From Paenibacillus xylanilyticus (GTDB lineage Bacteria; Bacillota; Bacilli; Paenibacillales; Paenibacillaceae), in the NCBI RefSeq assembly GCF_009664365.1, contig NZ_CP044310.1, positions 2,677,001-2,741,000 on the forward strand: a stretch of DNA of 64,000 nt. Reading direction: 5' to 3'. The notes under the pieces are model-generated. The model ran no database searches and had not been told where the DNA came from. It was given only the letters and a program-made list of their open reading frames with translations. The stretch's first letter is position 1, and each line of letters begins with the position of its first letter. This document shows, piece by piece, positions 61,765 to 64,000 of the stretch. The position numbers were made by a program, and so were the translations under genes.

Positions 61765-62907
61765 TTATTCCTCCTTGATTGGTTTGCGAACCAGCTTCGG
61801 TACCTGAATCATAAGCTGCGTTCCGTCTATATTTGTTCCCGAGCGAATATCCAGACAACCATTAACAAATTCCAGTCGTTCCTTCATGCCAAGAATTCCT
61901 GTACCGCGGCGTTCCTTGTTATTACTGTGTTCCATGCCAATTCCGTTGTCATGAACAGTCAATATGTTATCGGAAGGTGTTTCTTTCAGGCTGATGGTAC
62001 ATAGGGTTGCCTGGCTATGCTTGACCACATTTGTAACGGCCTCTTTCAGACACATCCCCATCACATTTTCGTTAAGCTGAGAGGTGTCCTGCAGCTTGGG
62101 GTTGCCATCCAGCTTGAACTCGATTGCAGCAGCCTTCAGGATCTGCTCGGCACGGTACAATTCATCAACCAGCTGTGTTCCGCGCATGGTCGTAACCATT
62201 TCCCGAACTTCCTTGAGTGCTGTGCTTGCCGTTTGACGCAAGTCGTTTAGCTCCATCTCGGCTTGCTCGGGATTGACACGAAGCAGGCGTTTCGCCAGAT
62301 CGGTTTTGAGGCCGATCAAAGAGAGTTTCTGTCCAAGGGTATCGTGCAGATCACGAGCGATTCGCTGGCGTTCTTCCATTTTGACCAGATCATCCAGTCG
62401 TTTGTTGGCATTCTCCAGCTGTCCCTCCAACTGCTCCCGTTTGTTTTTGTTATAGGTGCTTACCGGAAGAAGAATGGATGCCATCAGACTGATGAATACA
62501 AAAGGGAATTGACTAAGCAGCCGGGAGCTCTGAATGATAAACCCGTAATTTATGGTCAGAAAACTGGCCGCCAAATTGACCGTATAGAGCGTAATGAAGC
62601 CAGCTTTATTTTTAATATTTCCAATGAAAAAAGCAAGAAACAGCGAGAAATACGCATAATCATAGGCGATTGTCATGGTAATCGAAATGGCAATCAGAAA
62701 ACCGATCCACATATATACCTGCCAGCCCTTGGTGATGAAGGCGAGTAAATAACAGACAAAGAAGACTAGAATGATCACAATTCCTGTCACTAGAGTCCAT
62801 AGTTTTGAGTATTGCGAAATATAATAGAAGGGCAGGATGAAAAAGACGAGCCACACGTACGGATTCAATCCTGTATTTTTATAAAAGAGCTGCATCCACT
62901 TTTGAAT
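61765..62907 (-). CDS. desK: Membrane-fluidity sensor kinase DesK
   Basis: A 380-residue kinase with five N-terminal helices and a HisKA_3/HATPase core: MEERQRIARDLHDTLGQKLS (phospho-His), NENVMGMCLKEAVTNVVKH (N box) and RRGTGILGMKERLE (G box). NTGLNPYVWLVFFILPFYYI is very close to the first helix of B. subtilis DesK, the part that senses membrane thickness. The conventional ATG is at 62895, but the only ribosome site (AAGGAGG) is too far from it and sits 9 nt before an in-frame ATT at 62907. That start puts the phospho-His at 188, the B. subtilis number. It senses cold-ordered lipids and phosphorylates DesR. Confidence 0.9.
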   Translation of the reverse strand: MQKWMQLFYKNTGLNPYVWLVFFILPFYYISQYSKLWTLVTGIVIILVFFVCYLLAFITKGWQVYMWIGFLIAISITMTIAYDYAYFSLFLAFFIGNIKNKAGFITLYTVNLAASFLTINYGFIIQSSRLLSQFPFVFISLMASILLPVSTYNKNKREQLEGQLENANKRLDDLVKMEERQRIARDLHDTLGQKLSLIGLKTDLAKRLLRVNPEQAEMELNDLRQTASTALKEVREMVTTMRGTQLVDELYRAEQILKAAAIEFKLDGNPKLQDTSQLNENVMGMCLKEAVTNVVKHSQATLCTISLKETPSDNILTVHDNGIGMEHSNNKERRGTGILGMKERLEFVNGCLDIRSGTNIDGTQLMIQVPKLVRKPIKEE

Positions 62908-63006
62908 GAAAATTCTCCTCCTTGCACGACTTTGCGCTGTATTCCAACTTTAGCCTGACTGTAGCATGACTTCAGCCTGAATACAAGAAAACGAATCCGA
63001 CAGAGT

Positions 63007-64000
63007 TTAAGGCTTCTCTGTCAGACCCGCTTGATTGGTTACGCGTATAGGTGGCTGAGTATAAGGTTTGCGATATGCCGATTTGATTTCCTTGAAGCTT
63101 ATAAATCGTTTGGATTCCTCATCCCACAGACGGAAGCGAAGGGCTGCGAGACTGGAACGAAGGGTAATGGTCGTTGCCTTTTGCAACGGTGGCGTCGCAT
63201 TATGTGCCTCTTCCAGGTAATAGTTCGGTACACGCGGACTCAGGTGATGCACATGGTGGAATCCGATATTACCGCTGATCCATTGCAGCAGCTTCGGCAG
63301 CTTGTAGTATGAACTGCCTTCCACAGCAGCCTTGACGTAACTCCATTCATCCTCATGTTCGAAGTAGGTGTCTTCAAACTGATGCTGAACGTAGAACAGC
63401 CAGATGCCGAAGAAGCCGGAGAAGAAAAAGACAGGTGCCTGCACCATAACAAAGGCCTGCCATCCGACCAACCAGGACATGAATGCATAAAGTGCAACGA
63501 TCAATACCGTAGTCAGATGTGTGTTGATGCGTTCTTTGCGACGAGCAGCCTTGCGGTTAAAACGATATGCAAGCAGGAATACATAGATTGGACCGAGGCC
63601 AAACATAACAAACGGATTACGATAGATGCGATACCACAGCCGTCCCCAAGGGGATGCTGCCTTGTATTCTTCAACTGTCATGACCCAGATATCGCCGACT
63701 CCGCGTTTGTCGAGATTGCTGCTGGTGGCATGGTGGATGGAATGCTCCGCTTTCCATTGTTGGTAGGGAGTAAGGGTCAAGACGCCCGTAATGGTACCCA
63801 GAATGTCATTGGCGCGTTTGTTTTTGAAAAAGGAACCGTGACAGCAGTCATGAAAAATAATAAAGGTTCGAAGTACAAATCCGGATGCGACCAAGGCAAT
63901 CGGGAAGGTTAGCCAATACGAAACGGATAAGCTGTAATAAGCGGCGGCCCACAATAAGAAGAGTGGAAGGATCGTATTTATAATTTGTCGGATACTTAAT
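63007..64000 (-). CDS. des: Fatty acid desaturase Des (N-terminus beyond window)
   Basis: At least 331 residues; the frame is still open at the window edge, so roughly the first 30 residues are missing. The three His boxes of membrane acyl-lipid desaturases are present: HDCCHGSF, HSIHHATSSNLDKRG and HHVHHLSP, with several membrane helices. It is closely like the B. subtilis Delta-5 desaturase Des. It inserts a cis double bond into phospholipid acyl chains using O2. It is followed by desK and desR, as in B. subtilis. The DesR-controlled promoter is outside the window. Confidence 0.93.
   Translation of the reverse strand, partial: LSIRQIINTILPLFLLWAAAYYSLSVSYWLTFPIALVASGFVLRTFIIFHDCCHGSFFKNKRANDILGTITGVLTLTPYQQWKAEHSIHHATSSNLDKRGVGDIWVMTVEEYKAASPWGRLWYRIYRNPFVMFGLGPIYVFLLAYRFNRKAARRKERINTHLTTVLIVALYAFMSWLVGWQAFVMVQAPVFFFSGFFGIWLFYVQHQFEDTYFEHEDEWSYVKAAVEGSSYYKLPKLLQWISGNIGFHHVHHLSPRVPNYYLEEAHNATPPLQKATTITLRSSLAALRFRLWDEESKRFISFKEIKSAYRKPYTQPPIRVTNQAGLTEKP

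Overview
The window looks like chromosome of a low-to-mid GC, endospore-forming Bacillota, most likely Paenibacillus or a close relative. The reasons are AGGAGG-type ribosome sites with frequent TTG/GTG starts, U-tailed hairpin terminators after most units, a GlgC/GlgD glycogen pair, a RelP-type (p)ppGpp synthetase, a des-desK-desR cold-response locus, a YjcZ-type sporulation micropeptide and very large DUF11-repeat proteins. The genus is inferred; no rRNA or tRNA gene is visible.

Layout. 1-6 kb: end of a hybrid sensor kinase, a truncated KhtT-like regulator, a DUF3153 lipoprotein, a 30-residue membrane peptide, an M3 oligopeptidase and an iron alcohol dehydrogenase behind a Rex/FNR-like operator. 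6-21 kb: carbohydrate storage and use. This holds glgC-glgD, a 204-bp structured intergenic element, glgP, an AraC-type regulator, a VanZ-like protein, a GH13 alpha-glucosidase, a UPF0173 hydrolase, a DctA-type carrier, and treC-treP behind a TreR-like palindrome. Glycogen and trehalose breakdown both feed glucose phosphates into glycolysis. 21-38 kb: single genes and short units for transport, hydrolases, a LysR/O-methyltransferase pair, relP, a Fur-controlled binding lipoprotein, a flavin reductase and an MMPL exporter.

38-44 kb, minus strand: a complete Mrp Na+/H+ antiporter operon (mrpA-B fused, C, D, E, F, G). 44-48 kb: two membrane diguanylate cyclases facing each other around an unknown gene. 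48-56.3 kb: a giant DUF11-repeat gene of 6.7 kb followed, with a 4-nt overlap, by a second DUF11 gene. The break falls inside one repeat, so the pair reads as one split protein of about 2,800 residues. 56.4-61 kb: a YolD-like protein, a YjcZ peptide, ferritin, an IS3-family element lodged in the loop of the ferritin terminator, a NodB-type deacetylase and a lipoprotein. 61-64 kb, minus strand: des (running off the window), desK and desR.

The observations most worth a second look are these: the split DUF11 gene and its alternating long and short repeats; two genes (DUF11 and desK) whose strong Shine-Dalgarno points to an AUU start codon; the IS inserted in a terminator loop with a TCG duplication; and the nested inverted-repeat element between glgD and glgP. 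Nothing here is a clear new defence or mobile system. Family names come from recognising sequence motifs by eye; no database search was run.
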